Of a DNA stretch of 64,000 nucleotides, positions 25,201 through 40,200 are shown piece by piece (within the stretch, counting starts at the first letter, position 1; each line of letters begins with the position of its first letter). Source of the DNA: Cliona cf. orientalis (lineage: Eukaryota > Porifera > Demospongiae > Clionaida > Clionaidae); NCBI GenBank assembly GCA_963930775.1, contig OZ005706.1, forward strand, positions 2,966,545 through 3,030,544, read 5' to 3'. The notes under the pieces were generated by a model, which was not told the DNA's origin, made no database searches, and worked only from the letters and a program-made list of their open reading frames with translations. Made by a program: the position numbers and the translations under genes.

Positions 25201-28200
25201 AAGCATTGTACCTCATCATTTTTATCATCTGTTTCAGCTTTCTTAACTGTGCTCACGCTCATGTTCAAAGTTAGAAACATCTCTAACAGCTTAGCACGTA
25301 ATTTCATCATGGTCAACTATATTATTCACCATGTAATTGTTGATGGAATGATAGTGCTAGCTTCCTTGGGTGGCGATCCGCCATGATGTAAGTTGAGATG
25401 ATGTCGGCACCATAGTGTGGAGTTTGATACAACACACCAGGGTTATTACTGCTGTGAGCTGTTGAACCTTGAACCACACTGCTGTGCAAGTGTAACATTA
25501 GCCTTATTTAGTCTTTAATGTTATAGTAGCCTCACCCCCATCCCTTTAGCTACCCCGCTTTCTGCATGCAACTGTTGAAGCATGTAGCTAATGTCATGCA
25601 ATGTGCCGAGGGTCTTGTGCTCAAGAGAGCTCTAATTTTTTTTAATGATTACAATCAGTCTCTTACAATACGATTATAGTTTGTTCAAGTTGAGATTCAC
25701 TTAATTATGGTCCATATCAGAAGCGATATTCTACTTCTATAACTGGAATGGTTGAAATTTGCTGCATTTTATTATTTCTGCTGCTATAAACAACAACCCG
25801 TATACGATAGTTGGACCTATGAGAACAATGCATAATTGTGTTGGTTCGGCAACAAAGCTGTTTCGATCAAGGAGTCGACAGACAACCGAAAAGTAGAGTA
25901 GCAGAAATATGTCCATTACATTCATATACCATTTCTTGTAGGGTTTGAGGTAGGCGATTATTACGGCTGTAATCATCAACAGAAATGACCCATAGAGCCA
26001 ACTTGAAACATTAGGTATATAACGAAATAAGTAGTACTGTGAAATGGCCAAGTATTTTAAGATAAAGAAGAGCCCTGATAAGAATCGCAGGTCCTTCTCT
26101 CCATTTAACCCATCTTTGTAGCAACCATAAAATTTTTCAGTAAATGTAGTGAGAGCCAGACAATCTAATCTGCACTTGGAGAGGCAGGCTCTAGAGCACT
26201 TAAAGGAATAGAAGATTAATATTATGACAGGAAGGATGTTGAAAACGAGTAAAACAGGCACCACAACAGCAAAGTTAATAATCCTTACTTTTAGTGATTG
26301 TGGATCAATAGTTGCATATTCGATCAATATCAGTGACTCGGAATCATCACCGTGTTGTTGATACATCATATGAGGATGTACTAATAACATGTAAGACTTA
26401 TACATGATTTTTGTGTAAGAAAGCAGAAGGAAGGATGTAAAACAAGTAATGATTCCGTTTCGTATGTTCAATGATCTCCACCTGAGCTTGCAACATGTAT
26501 TGAAAATCCTGCATAGCCAGGCTGTTGGCAAGAGGTTACGATCATATAATTCAACAAAAATCCAAGTGAGAAAGATTAAAAGGAAGGGATAAAAGGCTGA
26601 GATGTAACCGAAGTATGCAACATCCACCTGCCTCAGACCACGGCTTACACAGAAAGGTGGGACAAGGTAGTGAAAGAAATCCAAGTTCCATACTCCACCT
26701 AAGGCAAGATAGACGTGAAAGAGTGTACCGTGTTCTATTTGTGGTATAACAATATCAAAAGGTGCTGGCTTTACTTGGAATGCAACAAATAAAGTCAGCT
26801 GATTTAAGGTAATGAAGCAGGTGACGGGAGCAGTTGTTAGATGAATATCAAAGATAAGTATCAAGAGATAGAAGAGTGTGGCAGGCAAAAGCTCTACTAT
26901 GAGATAGAGCAATACACCATACCAAACATTGGTGCAATTTGAACATTTATATCCAATCGATACAAGTGAAATTCCATAGCCATCGATGCAGTCCAGGCAG
27001 AAAAATCCTTCTCTATTTAGTGGCCCACACATGAAATGGTTCAGCTCTGAAATGTTTTGGGGAAGTCTGACGAACGTAGAAGAAGAATTATCAACTATTG
27101 CAACTGTTGTATTGTAGCATCTGATATCAAAATAGGGGCACATTCCCAACGTTGCTGTGTTCTCAGTGTCATTGTAGGTCAGACAGCGTCCTAACTTCAA
27201 CAGAACTCCTTTATCATCACACTGCAGACCATTTCCGTGCATGTGACACAAATCCAGCATCTCCATTTTTCTTCCCAGCTTAAATGATTGATTTCCAGCT
27301 CCATTGCCTACATTCGACTGGAATTGGCTGTTACCTCTACAGCACACTGCAAGCATCAAAATTATTGCATAGTATATCAGTATACTAAACGTTTTGCTAC
27401 TCATTCTGGCCGACATGGTAATGCTCGAGAAGATGATTCAAAATTGATACTTGTACGTACATACATGTACTACCTCAGGGCTAGCAGATTGTTGGTGGAT
27501 CTTGGTTTAAATGTAATGTCATGGAATACATTGTGAAGTTGAAAATTGATGATTAACATCCTCACTATGAAAAACAAGCACAATGGGTTTTATAAACGGC
27601 AGCAATCTGACTCATTCTTGTAGAAAATCTATTCTAAATATTACAAATTAAACCACTGCTGACAGCTGCCTTTGTGTAGACATGCCTTTTATTTTGAGAA
27701 AAAATATATGCGCACACTTGTTGCCAATAGTTACAGCTGTCACTTGTCATTTATATTAGGAGAGACAGTAATTAATGAGTTTGGATCTGCACACGAGACG
27801 GGCGTCACAAGAGCTAATCTACGTCATTCAATTTTTTTCTCCAAAGTGATTGTTGATTTATAGTAACGTAATAGTTATACCAACATTGCCACCGTCCTTT
27901 CCCTCAGACTGCACCCTTGTGCTTGGGTAATTATCACCGATAAATCCTTGGTGCGTGATATTGGTACAACTGTTATTGACTGTAGCAGATTAACAATCAT
28001 TACAGATTAGCCAGTCCAGTCCATCTGGGTCAGCTGCACATTGGTATCTTTTCCAGTAGAATTGTCCTGTATGTTAATCCAACACACTTCTGCATTATAC
28101 TCAAAGATATTGCACTGGTGTGATATGCATATACACATTCAACAGATACATTAGCAACGAGAAGAACTTTTGTGAGAGTGACTACTGACCTTGCAGCCAC

Positions 28201-31200
28201 TTTGAGAATAGCATTAAATTAGATGTACCTGAAACAATTTGGAAAGTACATGAAATCATCCTTTTCACTGAAGCTCTCGATGATCTTACAGTAGGTCTGC
28301 TCTGTCCAATCAGCATGAGAAGAGATGGGTTTACCTTGGTCGTCTATGACCTCAACCATTCTCTCATTGTTGAACAGCCGCTTTCTTTGGTTCTAGCTAG
28401 CCTCTCCATATTGAGCTATACAAAGTACATCCATGGTTCCAATTAGAACCCCTAAATGTAATACATACAGATCCGTTCATTAAATTGAATAACAAATGAC
28501 AGCAGCATGAAGACTAGCTTTTTTCCTTTTCATTGTTCAAATCTTTAGTCCTGTTATCATGGAACTGTTTCAGTACACTCACCAACTGGGAGTGGAGTGC
28601 ATACACGTGGTATGAATCACTGTGCACTCCCCGCCAGTCTGCCGTTCTCCAAGAATGCAATTACTATAGCTAGCTTCTTGCCACCTCCTGCCAAACAACG
28701 CACGAGTGTACGCATGCACACACAACAATATGCGTGCAGGTACATTGCAATAATGAGACCTTTTTTCTGTCTAATTTGCTTCACTTCAAATGAGTCTGTT
28801 ACACAGATGTATGCAGTAGGTGTACCGGAAAATGTGTAATATAATAATCACCCTTAAGTATGGAATAAGTTGCGACTGCTGGTAATCTGCACTTAGAATC
28901 AAAGTAAAAGTATGCTTTGTAGCCAGCACCTCTTCCGCTGTGAGTGACAGTTTTGTTGCCAGCGATTCAATCTCCTTCCACTTGTCTGTACACTCCCATT
29001 GAGGGAAACCATAATATCAGATCGAGCCCCACATAAATGTGGTAAAGGCAGCAGTGGTGTATGTATGAAGGCAGAAGAGTAGTGAGCAGCTGTAGCTTGC
29101 ATTGGGGAAGGACGTTTCTGTATTTCGTGTCTGCGGGGTTGCTCTTGCTCGGCATCAATTCAAGCTTACGTATTTGAGTAGGGTAAGGTATGCACCTGTT
29201 TTCATTATTGTTGTCTACATTGTCAGAAGGAACAGGACCATTAGTGCCTTTTGAATGATCACGAGTTTCTGAAGTGGGATCATTGTCACTAGTATCATGT
29301 TCTTGCATCTGAACTTCATATAGTTATTGTCTCAATATTCAATTTAGTATAGTAAATTATAAGTTTACGATCTGTACTCAATATAACTAGGAGCCCTTAG
29401 TTGCTGGCGCCACAGCGTCAATTGTAGCTGACTCAGCTGTAATGTACAATGCTGGTCTAGAGGTGATGCTCCGCTGCAAAATGAGTTAAAGGATAATTGG
29501 TCCGGATCCACAGGTCCAGTAGTGAATCCAGGCCCTTTACAAATTTCGGTCCGGCTCCAACTCTTTGGGTGACTCAACAACCATAGGATTCTTTCCCGGC
29601 TAGGTCCTATCTCTGTATCTTCACCGTACCCGTATAGAACACTCCACACTCATTAGTCTTTCTTTTCAGTACCTAACGACTTTTAGGCTGAAGAAAGTAA
29701 ATGACTGTTCTGAAGCAAGTTGTGAGTCTGACTCACAATAAACGAGGACAGGAACATGAGAGAAATAAGCCGAGTTCACAACATTAACAGCGAGTGCGAC
29801 AGTCATAGTGGGGGCTAACTGTGCATGTGTGGATCGCACTACGTGATCACCAGGTGGGATCTATGTTGGGAATATATGGCTCTATACCACTGACACTGCT
29901 CACATGACCTGCTTGGGGTGAGCCCAAGCTGAGCAGGTTCTATTGAAGTCGTGTGAATGTTAATACTCTTGGTCTCTTTTATATAGTATTATACTGTATT
30001 GGTGGAGCTCGTTTCACCCCCAGAAAGAATCTGCTCAACTTCCACTAGGGCTTTGAGGGCGCCTACATGGCTTTGATGGGTTAGTATATTGCTATAATGT
30101 AAAAAGATATAAAAGCTAAATATTTGCAACTGCAAAACTAGCTTAAGGTCCCTCCTGAAGCAAGATTGGGTGGTACTAAGGTAATATATAATCCTTGCTT
30201 GCTTGCATGGTCCTATATAAATACTACTACAGGGCCACCTGAACACTCCTTGCAAGTTACATAACTTTTTAAAGCTTCATTCAACCCATCTACTTCTAGA
30301 ATGACAAGCTTATTTCCAGCTTCTATTAGTTTATCATCTGAATCAGAGCTAACAGTGCTTAGTGGTGTGTTGGAGACTTGCTAAGCTTCTTTCTTGAAGC
30401 AGACAGTTTGGGTACTGGTGGGGGGGGGGTCTGTAGTTGATTCTGAGAGTGAGAAGTCGAAGTAATACGAGTTGAGATGGATAAAAGAGTAGCTTGCGAT
30501 GGTGTAGCCTCTGTAGGCGCCGAGGATGGCTTTATTGTCGACTTTTGTGGTATTCTCTTGTGAGGGGGCGAATTTTCTTCCTTCTGACAGTTCTTCGTTT
30601 CATTCCAGGCATTTTCCAGCTCAAAACAATGACCTCTCTCTTAGCTACAACGTTTCAGCAGCTATGATGTCGCGAATCTGATTGGTCGGTCCGCATGGAA
30701 TCTTCATGTTTTATGCGTGCCATATAGTTTGTATAGAAATCCGTTATGATACTTGTATGCACTAAGAGCATGCTACTTCATGTCCATTTTATCTCTTAGA
30801 GATGAGACTCTCACGCGTTTGTAAGAAATCTTGCTTGTTTAAAGCCTCCATAATTTGGTAATGGTAGAAAAGCTATCTCTGTTCAATGGTGCAACTAATG
30901 AAAGGCCAAAGTGCAATGCTGGCCGCATACAGACTATTCTGTTTAGTGAAAGTGTGTCAGCCCAACGTACATGTCCTTGTGCTGAGGGCATCAATTTATC
31001 GACCTCCTTCGGAATGAGCAAAACTGTACTTTCTGAACTTTCTTCCCAGCTTGGGCTCGGGCTCTGGTTCTGGTTCTCAGCGGCAAGGATGAAGAGGTGC
31101 TGCGAAAAGAACAGAAACTAGCTGCTCAAGACCGCCTCTTCATAGGCTGTCTGCGAGGCGATCTTGAGCATCGACTAGTGCTGGGACTCGAACACATCCT

Positions 31201-34200
31201 TACTTATTATTAGTTATTTCACTGGCCACACCAACTGAAGCAAGTAAAAAAAAAAACTCAGTGATGAGTTTATGATGCTCATGGGATTAATGGACAATGA
31301 CAAGAACACGTGAAAATTAGGAAAGTGGTGCAGAAAGGTACAGTGGTAATGTACGCCATGTTTTGCTGATACTGGCTTTGCAATTTTCCGTAATCTGTAC
31401 AGTGAGTATCTGCCATTATGCACAACTCTTGGTGGTTTAGCACATGTATGCAGCAGAGTAGCCATTGCAGATGTGTGCGGCTAGCCAATCATTGAAGTTT
31501 TCTCACCAGTACTGTTCTCTTTGGCACGTTAATCTTCTTGGCTAATGCTTCTTTCATAATAGTGTTAGGATACATCGTCTTTTCGAAAGCTTTGATACCC
31601 TACACCTGACTAAACTTCAATCTCTAATGCTCATTAATAACTTGTATACCTTAAACTTTACCAATAATATATGCAAAACCTTTCATCAGGAACATTTCAT
31701 TTTTATGAAATCAACAACAATCGTTCAACTAAACTGAATCAATTATTACCTAGACCACCTTCAAATCACAAAAGAACCTCAATATTCTTTTTTGTCTGTA
31801 AGGGTCATATTATCCCATCTTCATGCAGTGATGTTTATATTATATGACATTAGTTTAATATTGAATAATTAAAGTGACAGGTATTTTCACAATGGTTTAG
31901 AAATTTGTACAGTATTTTGCTAATGAATATATGTATATATTGAGGTGAGCATTCCTCACATTCGTCACCTTCATACGTAGGGTATCAATGAATTACAGCG
32001 GTAAGGTACTTCAATATTGGCACTTGACCAATTTTGGTAGAGTGACCATCGTGTACCGATTTAGCAAACCGACCCAAAGAAATAATATAGTTGAGGACTT
32101 CACTGTATGGCTCATACTTTTTCCAGATACTAATTATTGAATCTTTTGCCTCAGATGAAGCGTTATAAGGCAATCTATTGCAGTTGAGATATTGAAGTCG
32201 CTGCAACCTTCCCATAGGGTGCCCAACTACTGTATTATCCACATTATCTGCGTACTTTGTCTGGTACAGTGACATGTACCTATCCAGATCAGTGAATAAT
32301 ATGGCAAACAAAAGTTGCTGATGACACTTGCACGTGTATGGGCATGTAGTATGCTCAAAATTGCATCATCTTGGTAGAGAAATAATGTTGTTGCCATCCA
32401 GCAGTGACGAGTAATTGAGCTCTTCCCTATGAGTAAACATATAATAGACAGCATCAAATGTCTTTCAATGTGAATATCAAGAGGCAGGTAATCCAAGTTC
32501 ATCTTGGCTGAGATTTTGTTCAGACTTTAGAGAAGCAAACATCAACCTGTTATTCATTATAATAATATTATGTCATGGACTACATACAGCAAGTACTTTG
32601 TAATAAGAAATATTGCTCTCGCTTATAATATCCTAGCTGCTCATCCTGAAACTCATCATTCTAAAAATTAATATAGATTAGACTTGATTCTTTAGATTAC
32701 TTTAAATTTGTGTATACATACCTCCACTTCCCAATTGTCCTCATCTTCTATAAAACTATCACAATTGCTGTAACCGAAGTCCACTTGCACTTCTTTGTTC
32801 ACATGTCCCTTACAACCCCCTTTCTGTACAACATCACTGGATCAAGTGCAAGTTTATTAACATCAACATTATCCTTGGAGGCTGCTTCCAAAACAAAATG
32901 AGCGTGCACTAACCTCTCTGCCAGTCTCAACCGCTCTTCAAATTCCGCACACAGCCTCATTCTTCATGCATGGCATTCCAATAATTGCATTTAAATTATC
33001 AGCAGCGAAACTTTCTACAGACAATCCACGTACCAGAATCAGAACCAGAACTTGTGCAACAGTGATATCATTTGCCAGGTTTATTTTGTTAAAGGCGCCA
33101 AACAATTAGTTTTTACTTAGTGTACACATTACAACATATCTACAGCCAAACATGTTTCAAATGTCACTTGATCAATGCAATCAGCATGTTTCTTATTTCT
33201 TGTTCATTCTCTGATGATACTTCCACCAGAATAAGTAGCTCTGTGCTGCAATCTGTGTCTCTACAGACAATCCACGTTTCTTGGCTTTATCTTCCACAAT
33301 CAATGCATAAACTAACGGCTTCACTGTCATCATTTTCTGCTTCCATATTGCCAATCTACTGTTGGCTTCAATATCGTATCTTGCCATTACTAACTCTTAC
33401 TTGCCGACTTAACGTCAGTTGATGTGGATTATGACTCAAGTCAAAACTGGTGGCAACAAACGTTCCCTTATGGTTGTTTCATTTGCTGTGTCTTTAAAGG
33501 ACACAAGGGGGCCTGATAAAGCTATCACAATCTCAGGGATAATATGATGATTCATAGTTGTGTTGTTGTAGGAGTTCTCCTTAAAAACAGCATGGAGTGC
33601 ACTTCTGATGTGATCCATAACGATGGTACTTGTTGGGGTGATAGTCATGTGTACAAATGCACTCCAAGTGATTTACTTCGATAAATTTCGTGCCGATAAG
33701 GACCTCATCAATTTCGTTATTGTTCTGTCATCTCACATCACTCTGTTTCTATCGAGGCTCGTGATGGTGGAAGAAAAAGGTTATCCTTGCCTTTGGAAGT
33801 GCGAACCACTGAACTGATACGAACCCCGACCTTAAGGTTACCAACGTTGTTTTGCCAAATAGTGAGTGTAGCTGAGCCTGTGCTATTTTTGATTGATACG
33901 TCTTGTTTTGTTTTCCTGCCACCTACAAATACCGCTTGTGGTTCAGTTTGCTTTGTCATCTGGGCTACAGCAAATGACTTGATCAAATAAGTCACTTCCT
34001 CCAAATCTCCCCTTTAAGCTCTCAAGCTGTTAAATCAGTGAGGAATACATACTACACACTACATACGGACAACAGGCTTGTTTTACTATGTCAGGCTGAG
34101 TAGCTAGAGGCTCTGTAGACAACTTTACCATTGTAAGGCATTTGTTACGCACAGTTGTAGTTTTCTGTACAGTCAGTGTAGTAGCTAGTATAAGAAGCTG

Positions 34201-37200
34201 GCTGCCTCCTCAGAGGAGAAGAAAGGATAGTGGATTGGGAAGTATACCAGCTACTGTACGTAGTTCTGTGGTCTATTAGGATAGTGAAATCCAGCTAAAT
34301 CAAATCAAGTATCCAGCCGTATCATATCGCTCATTCCTGTATTGGTGTTGCTCGCCCAAGACATGCTGCACACGTAGTCTTTCTCCTTCTCTGACTTGAA
34401 CTTGCCTCCCAACATTACTGCCAATGATACTTGTAATTATGTTGTTATAAACATTAGTGAGTGCACCTTAATTTCCATTACCATTGGTCACCAGGATTCA
34501 GGTACTTATGAACTTCTCACACTTTGCCCTCTTCATCAACATTGGTTTGATCTCGTGTAGTATTATACTATGGATCTTAATTTTTAGGAGTGGATGGAAA
34601 AACAACGCTTTCAATTATTGGGTGTTGTAGAAATCTCTACCATTCTTCAAAAAATGTTTGTTTTTTGCACCAACTTTCCTCAGTGGGAGCACCTGATATT
34701 TTATCTTTGCTAATAGTGAGACCTACTAATATATTTTGTAAAAGCATAACTACTGTTTACCTTTAATTATAGTAACTCTCAAGAAACTCTTCTGGTCTTA
34801 TTCTGTTTCTTTGCTGATCCCTTTGTTCCAATAAGCGGTTACATAATGTTTGTTCTACTTTTTTAGCTATTATTATTCTAGGATCATATTATGCACTAGT
34901 ATTAACATTAAAGTATACCCTTTCAACATAATTCTCCATTGATGATGCTGTTTCTGTGTCTTGTTTTGATTACCTACACAAACATTAATAGCCACAATAA
35001 AATGAAGCTGAACAACAATATTATGATTAATAATTTCAAGTATTATTAGTCCTGTTCCCTAGCTACAATTGTCTCCTTGAAGCTCTAATAAATTCCTCTG
35101 GATCTCCCCCAACATACTCCCCCTTTAGCCTCGTCCCCAGGCCACTCCCACGTTTTATGTTACTAACAGAAAGGGGGGTGCTTGGGAGGCAAAATTATGA
35201 TCATAAATAATGAACGTGGGTGTTTCCTGGATATAAAGCACGTTAACCAACCGTATATAATGTGTCAGCACCCTCTACCCACAAGCGCTTGAGGTACTCA
35301 TAATGTCTTTTTACCGCAAAGTCCCCGTGAGAGCACGTCTCTTGTTGATGTGAAGAACGCCGTTACTGAGCTGAGTTTTCCTTTTAGTAATTTCTCTTTT
35401 GTTCTCTTTATTTAAAGTCCACCACATGCTCAACCACCTTGACATGCAAAGGGAAACGGTAGATCCCAAAATGTCCCTAGCACACTATTTAAACACCGCG
35501 AACGGTGTGGCTTGATATAACAGTATCAATAAACCTAGAGTCATCTGATATTACTAACTTTACGCCCTTTATCCCCACTGTCTCCAAGCCTAATTTAAGG
35601 TCCCTCCTCAGGCGAAACTAATGGAAACGAAGGAATTGGAAATGGAAATCGGAAACGGAGTAAAAACCGGAAATTAAAGATCGCATACAGTATTGCATGA
35701 AAAATTCACCAATGCAATCAAGTCAAGTAAAAAGCTAGCTATAATAATCTAGTCAAGCATCAACTATTACTGGGTGGAAAACGAGTTTCATACACTCATT
35801 TACTTTTTCCCGTATATCCTCCTTCGTTATGTTTACACTTCCAAACTTATACATTTTTTTCTCTGATTGAAGAAGCCTGCTTGACCCTATGGGACCTTCC
35901 ATCGCCTCAAGTGTGTTACCTGAATAACAATAATAGTTGTATGAAGTTGCACATTTTACCCTAGTAAATTATTCACACTTAATTGGCTTCGAATATCACC
36001 GCTAACCTTCACATCAGTGTGTGGATTGAAGTCCTTGAATTTTAGCAATATGCACCGCTGAGATGCATGATAGTACACATTTCTATGTTCAGAGGATAGC
36101 TGATGGTGACCAGTATGTGGGTTTTCAAACATAACGTACTCCTTATGCTGCAAGCACAGGTTGTATGGGGGTGGACGAGGTCGCCCATCTTTACCACACA
36201 GTGTTCGCTGCTCACACCCGGTGCAACTTGAAATATTTCCTTTAACAAACATTAGCCAGAAAACATTTGTGTTGCTAGATTCCAACTGCTGGTGGGGAGA
36301 TAGTCCCATCATAACTGGGGCATACACCATTGGTGAATATGGTAGTGTTACATGCGCTGTAGGGGGTGGCTGCCCATGACTTGAGTTATGATTGTAGAAA
36401 TACTGTGTGCTGGCTTAGGCTACGCAACAAGATGGTGACTTCAACTGTATATTATTGATCGAAGCTTTTCGTCACATGTGATATGACTCATCAGGATGAG
36501 AAATGCAAAGAAATCACAAAGCTTAAATAAAAAGAGGAATAGACACAAGGGCTCAAAAAAATGAGACAAAAGGCTCAATGAAATGAGACAAGAAAAAACA
36601 AACCGTGTGAATAAACGACAGAAAACAGACTCCGTTATATGAAAATAGTCTACTATCATTTTCTCCTCCTCATTCGTGAATCTTTTGTTTTTGGATTTTC
36701 TTTTTGCATCTCCCTCATTTTCTACACCTGTATAAATATTGTGACAATGGTTGACCAGTATATTCTGTAGAGTATATAACTGTCACATTTACCACAATAT
36801 AAATGCGGTGTATCTAATTGAGTTTCTCTTCTTGTAGTATGAGCCGGATGACCCGATATATATGTTACATGGCATCCCAGTTCCTCAACTCGACGTATAG
36901 CATCTCCAACGGTTGGTAGAGTGCCCATATATTATTCCGGCCAACGATACAATAATATTATATTTTCACCAACATGATACTAGTTCTAAATGGCATTTCT
37001 ATAAGGCAGGGTTCAGTGAGGTGAGTGAGCTATGAATGTGCAGTAATTGAGTACTTGAATACTGACCTTGGAGTGAGGGAGGATGAGCACAATATCTGTG
37101 AGCTGAAGACTCTGAGGAGACGATCTGTGAGATGAAGACTCTGAGTTGGAGACCTGCGGTGTAGACTCTGAGCTGAATGAACTGAAAAGGCTTGGATTTC

Positions 37201-40200
37201 AATTGCATGTACTGACTGAAATATCGGCATAGTCGCAGTATTGGAGTGCTACTTTTTACTGGCTGACATCCAACCTTTTAGCGCCCTAGCATGAACCAAG
37301 CAAGAATATCTCCTATGCTCTGCAGCAGCATATGCAGGCATACCTCTTTGTTGGTTTAAACGGCATAGGCAACATTATTACATATATATAATATGCTATG
37401 GAATGGATAGGCAATATATACAGTGAGAAATACATTACTATTAAATGGAAATAAAGGAGAGATATTCAGTTGAACTATTAAGATTGTTTACGATCACTTT
37501 CTTGCTACTCCAGTTAGTACATTGTACTCATTGTATGATGCATCGAACGGGGGTGTAGTGAGCAAATTTTCTGCTCTTATGGAGTTGCTTCCTATTAAAG
37601 CGTATACTTGGATGGTGACATGTTGAATGATATCTGCTCCCTCTAGGAATAGTTTGGCCGTTTGTTGGTAGCATGTAACTACTGTGTGGTGTTGCATGAG
37701 TCCCATGTTGCAGTGTTCTGCCTGGAACAAAACACAGTTTGTCTTTAGACAGTAAGTGGATGGTAAACGATGAATCTAAGTTACAAGCAGCGAGACTAGA
37801 GGCCATGAACCATGTATATTTACACACACATACCACAGAAAAAGAGCAAGGAAGCTGAATGAGGCATAACGAAAAAATACAAAGATATCTACTTTTGGGT
37901 CGAGACCATTTAACTTGAAGTGATTGTCCACCTGCTGCTGGAGTGTGTACAGAGAGGAGATTCTTTGAACAGTTTCCACACTAACACTGCAGCTTAAATT
38001 GCTATTTCTATTCTATACATAGTAGGTGGAAAATGCTGAGTTTTCACACGTACAGCAATGAATATAAGCTGCTATCATTAACCCTCGGCGCATGCGCGAG
38101 TGTTACGGTAGTCGATCTGTGTGTCTGTCTGTTAGCATGCTAATTGCTACATACTTTGATTAAGAGTCTAAAGTGCGGTGTTGTAAGGTTCCTTATGGCG
38201 TTCAAACGCATGTATTGTGTGGATTTCGCCAAAAACGCTTTGTTTGCCACATTTTCTAATCTTAGGAAGGCAGGAATGTGCACCTCTCTTAATACAGTCC
38301 AAAATCTGAGTCTAGTTCCATAAAATGACCTTTGCACATAGGATCATAACAGGATAAAAGATGATCCGATATAGAAGGAAAGTGAACATCAAGGAAGCTA
38401 TAAAAGTTGGAACTATGATCAGGTGGTACCTTGTTCCAATCCACTCTACCAGAGGAGGGGGAGTAAGAGTTATAGAGCCTATTATGGGGGGAAGTAACCA
38501 TGGAAGATAGAGACAAGGGAGTTTGGAGAGTGAGCTCAAAGGCCAGGGGTAGATGGTCATAAAAATTATCGATGCTCTCAAAGCGTGTAACCCCTTGAAT
38601 CATAAGCACATTATGTTGCAGCGTGAGGATGTGATCGGGCCAGGAGAAAGAAGTGTGATGGGCTATCTAAATACAGCATCGAACTACTGTACGTTCGCTC
38701 ACCTTTTTAAGCTTCTTGGGCATCGAAGAACAATCGGCTATAATTGTCAATGACAAAGTTCTACCCTTCCTCGCTCATTTCGAACGGCTCCACCCAGGTC
38801 CATTAAACTGATTTCTGGTTCATGCATAGTAGTATGCAGAATCGCCATAGTGTGTATAGCAACACCTTTGGACCGTAATTTCTTGATCATTGGGGGTGTG
38901 GCATGATCGCAAAGCACTGTATTTCCACAACAAAATACAATCGGTCTGAAAGTTGAACATGGGTAGGCTTGCTTATCAACCACAATCCATCAAACTCAAC
39001 TTTCACAAAATATTCCACATGCCGGGTTTTCTCATGGACGGTCATATATTTTAAATTGTGTGATTTTCTGGTAAATGTCATCATCCGCCAGATTATAAAA
39101 AGTTCCATAAAAACGAACAATTTACATACTGACAAATAAACGCATATGAAAATTGTTTAGTGTCCTTTGTAAGTATGCCATAATATCGTCCCTTGTATCA
39201 TTACAACTACATCTTAATTTTAACTGGATGAGCGTACTTGCGATTATTGATATGTATGCGTGGTTGCACTGCGATGTGGATGCTACTCCTCCTGATGTGG
39301 TGTCGGTCGTCCCACTCGAGCCTGACAATCCACTACATAATTGCGCATTACTGGTTCAAATCAGCACTGTACTAGCTGTACTCGAGTACTCTCAACCAGG
39401 AAACCACACTCACAATAATGTGAAGAAAGGGCATGGTCTATGATTATACCCTCCTTATCATCCTCAGCACGACCCTGGCGCTCTTCAAGCCTATGTTGGA
39501 AGCTCTCTAGGATTTTTTCAACCTCAAAATTCTTCACTGTCCTCCCCCTTTCCTTCTGAAAAACGTCTCAACTGAGCACCATATCCTATCTTTGTACTGC
39601 ATAGAGAAATTATGTGCATCACTGTGCCATACAATAACATAATAATATTATTGATAATTATTATTGAACATCAGCATTACCTGTTGAGTTCGGCTCAACT
39701 CCATCCAAATGGTGGGGGTGATCCTTGATCACCTTCCACCGTGTGGTGGGGTTGCAGAGGCTAGCTGCCCACTCGGCCATCAGGGAGCGTTTTAAGTTTA
39801 TGTTCACTTCAAAAGCAACTTCTCGGGGGAGAACAATAGCCTCGTCTCCACTCTTTCACAGAGACTAAAACAATGATATAGGATCTCAGGCCGATACCTG
39901 CAGTAGTCTGCGGGGCTACGGCTCCATAGTTCCCCATCCAGAATCAGGCTGGCAAAACTGGTGTCAATTAGCAGGATTTGAGCCATGGAGCCCAGCCACC
40001 GACGGGACCACCCGGACCTGCACGCCTTCATCATCTGCATCGCCATGTTATCCCGATCCCCTGACTCGACTGCGCTGCATCCACATGGTACGCATGTGAT
40101 GTAGACACTACCTATTTATATGCGCTAGCTATGCCGTGCTTATTCTATAAGTAGAACTCAAGCTATAAAAAACAACAAATTTCGCGGAATGCTGATTATT

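Noticed and set aside
25066..25386. 106-codon plus frame with hydrophobic stretches
   Set aside because: Overlaps the duplicated segment whose minus strand matches the start of the truncated membrane-protein copy; no family features on the plus strand.
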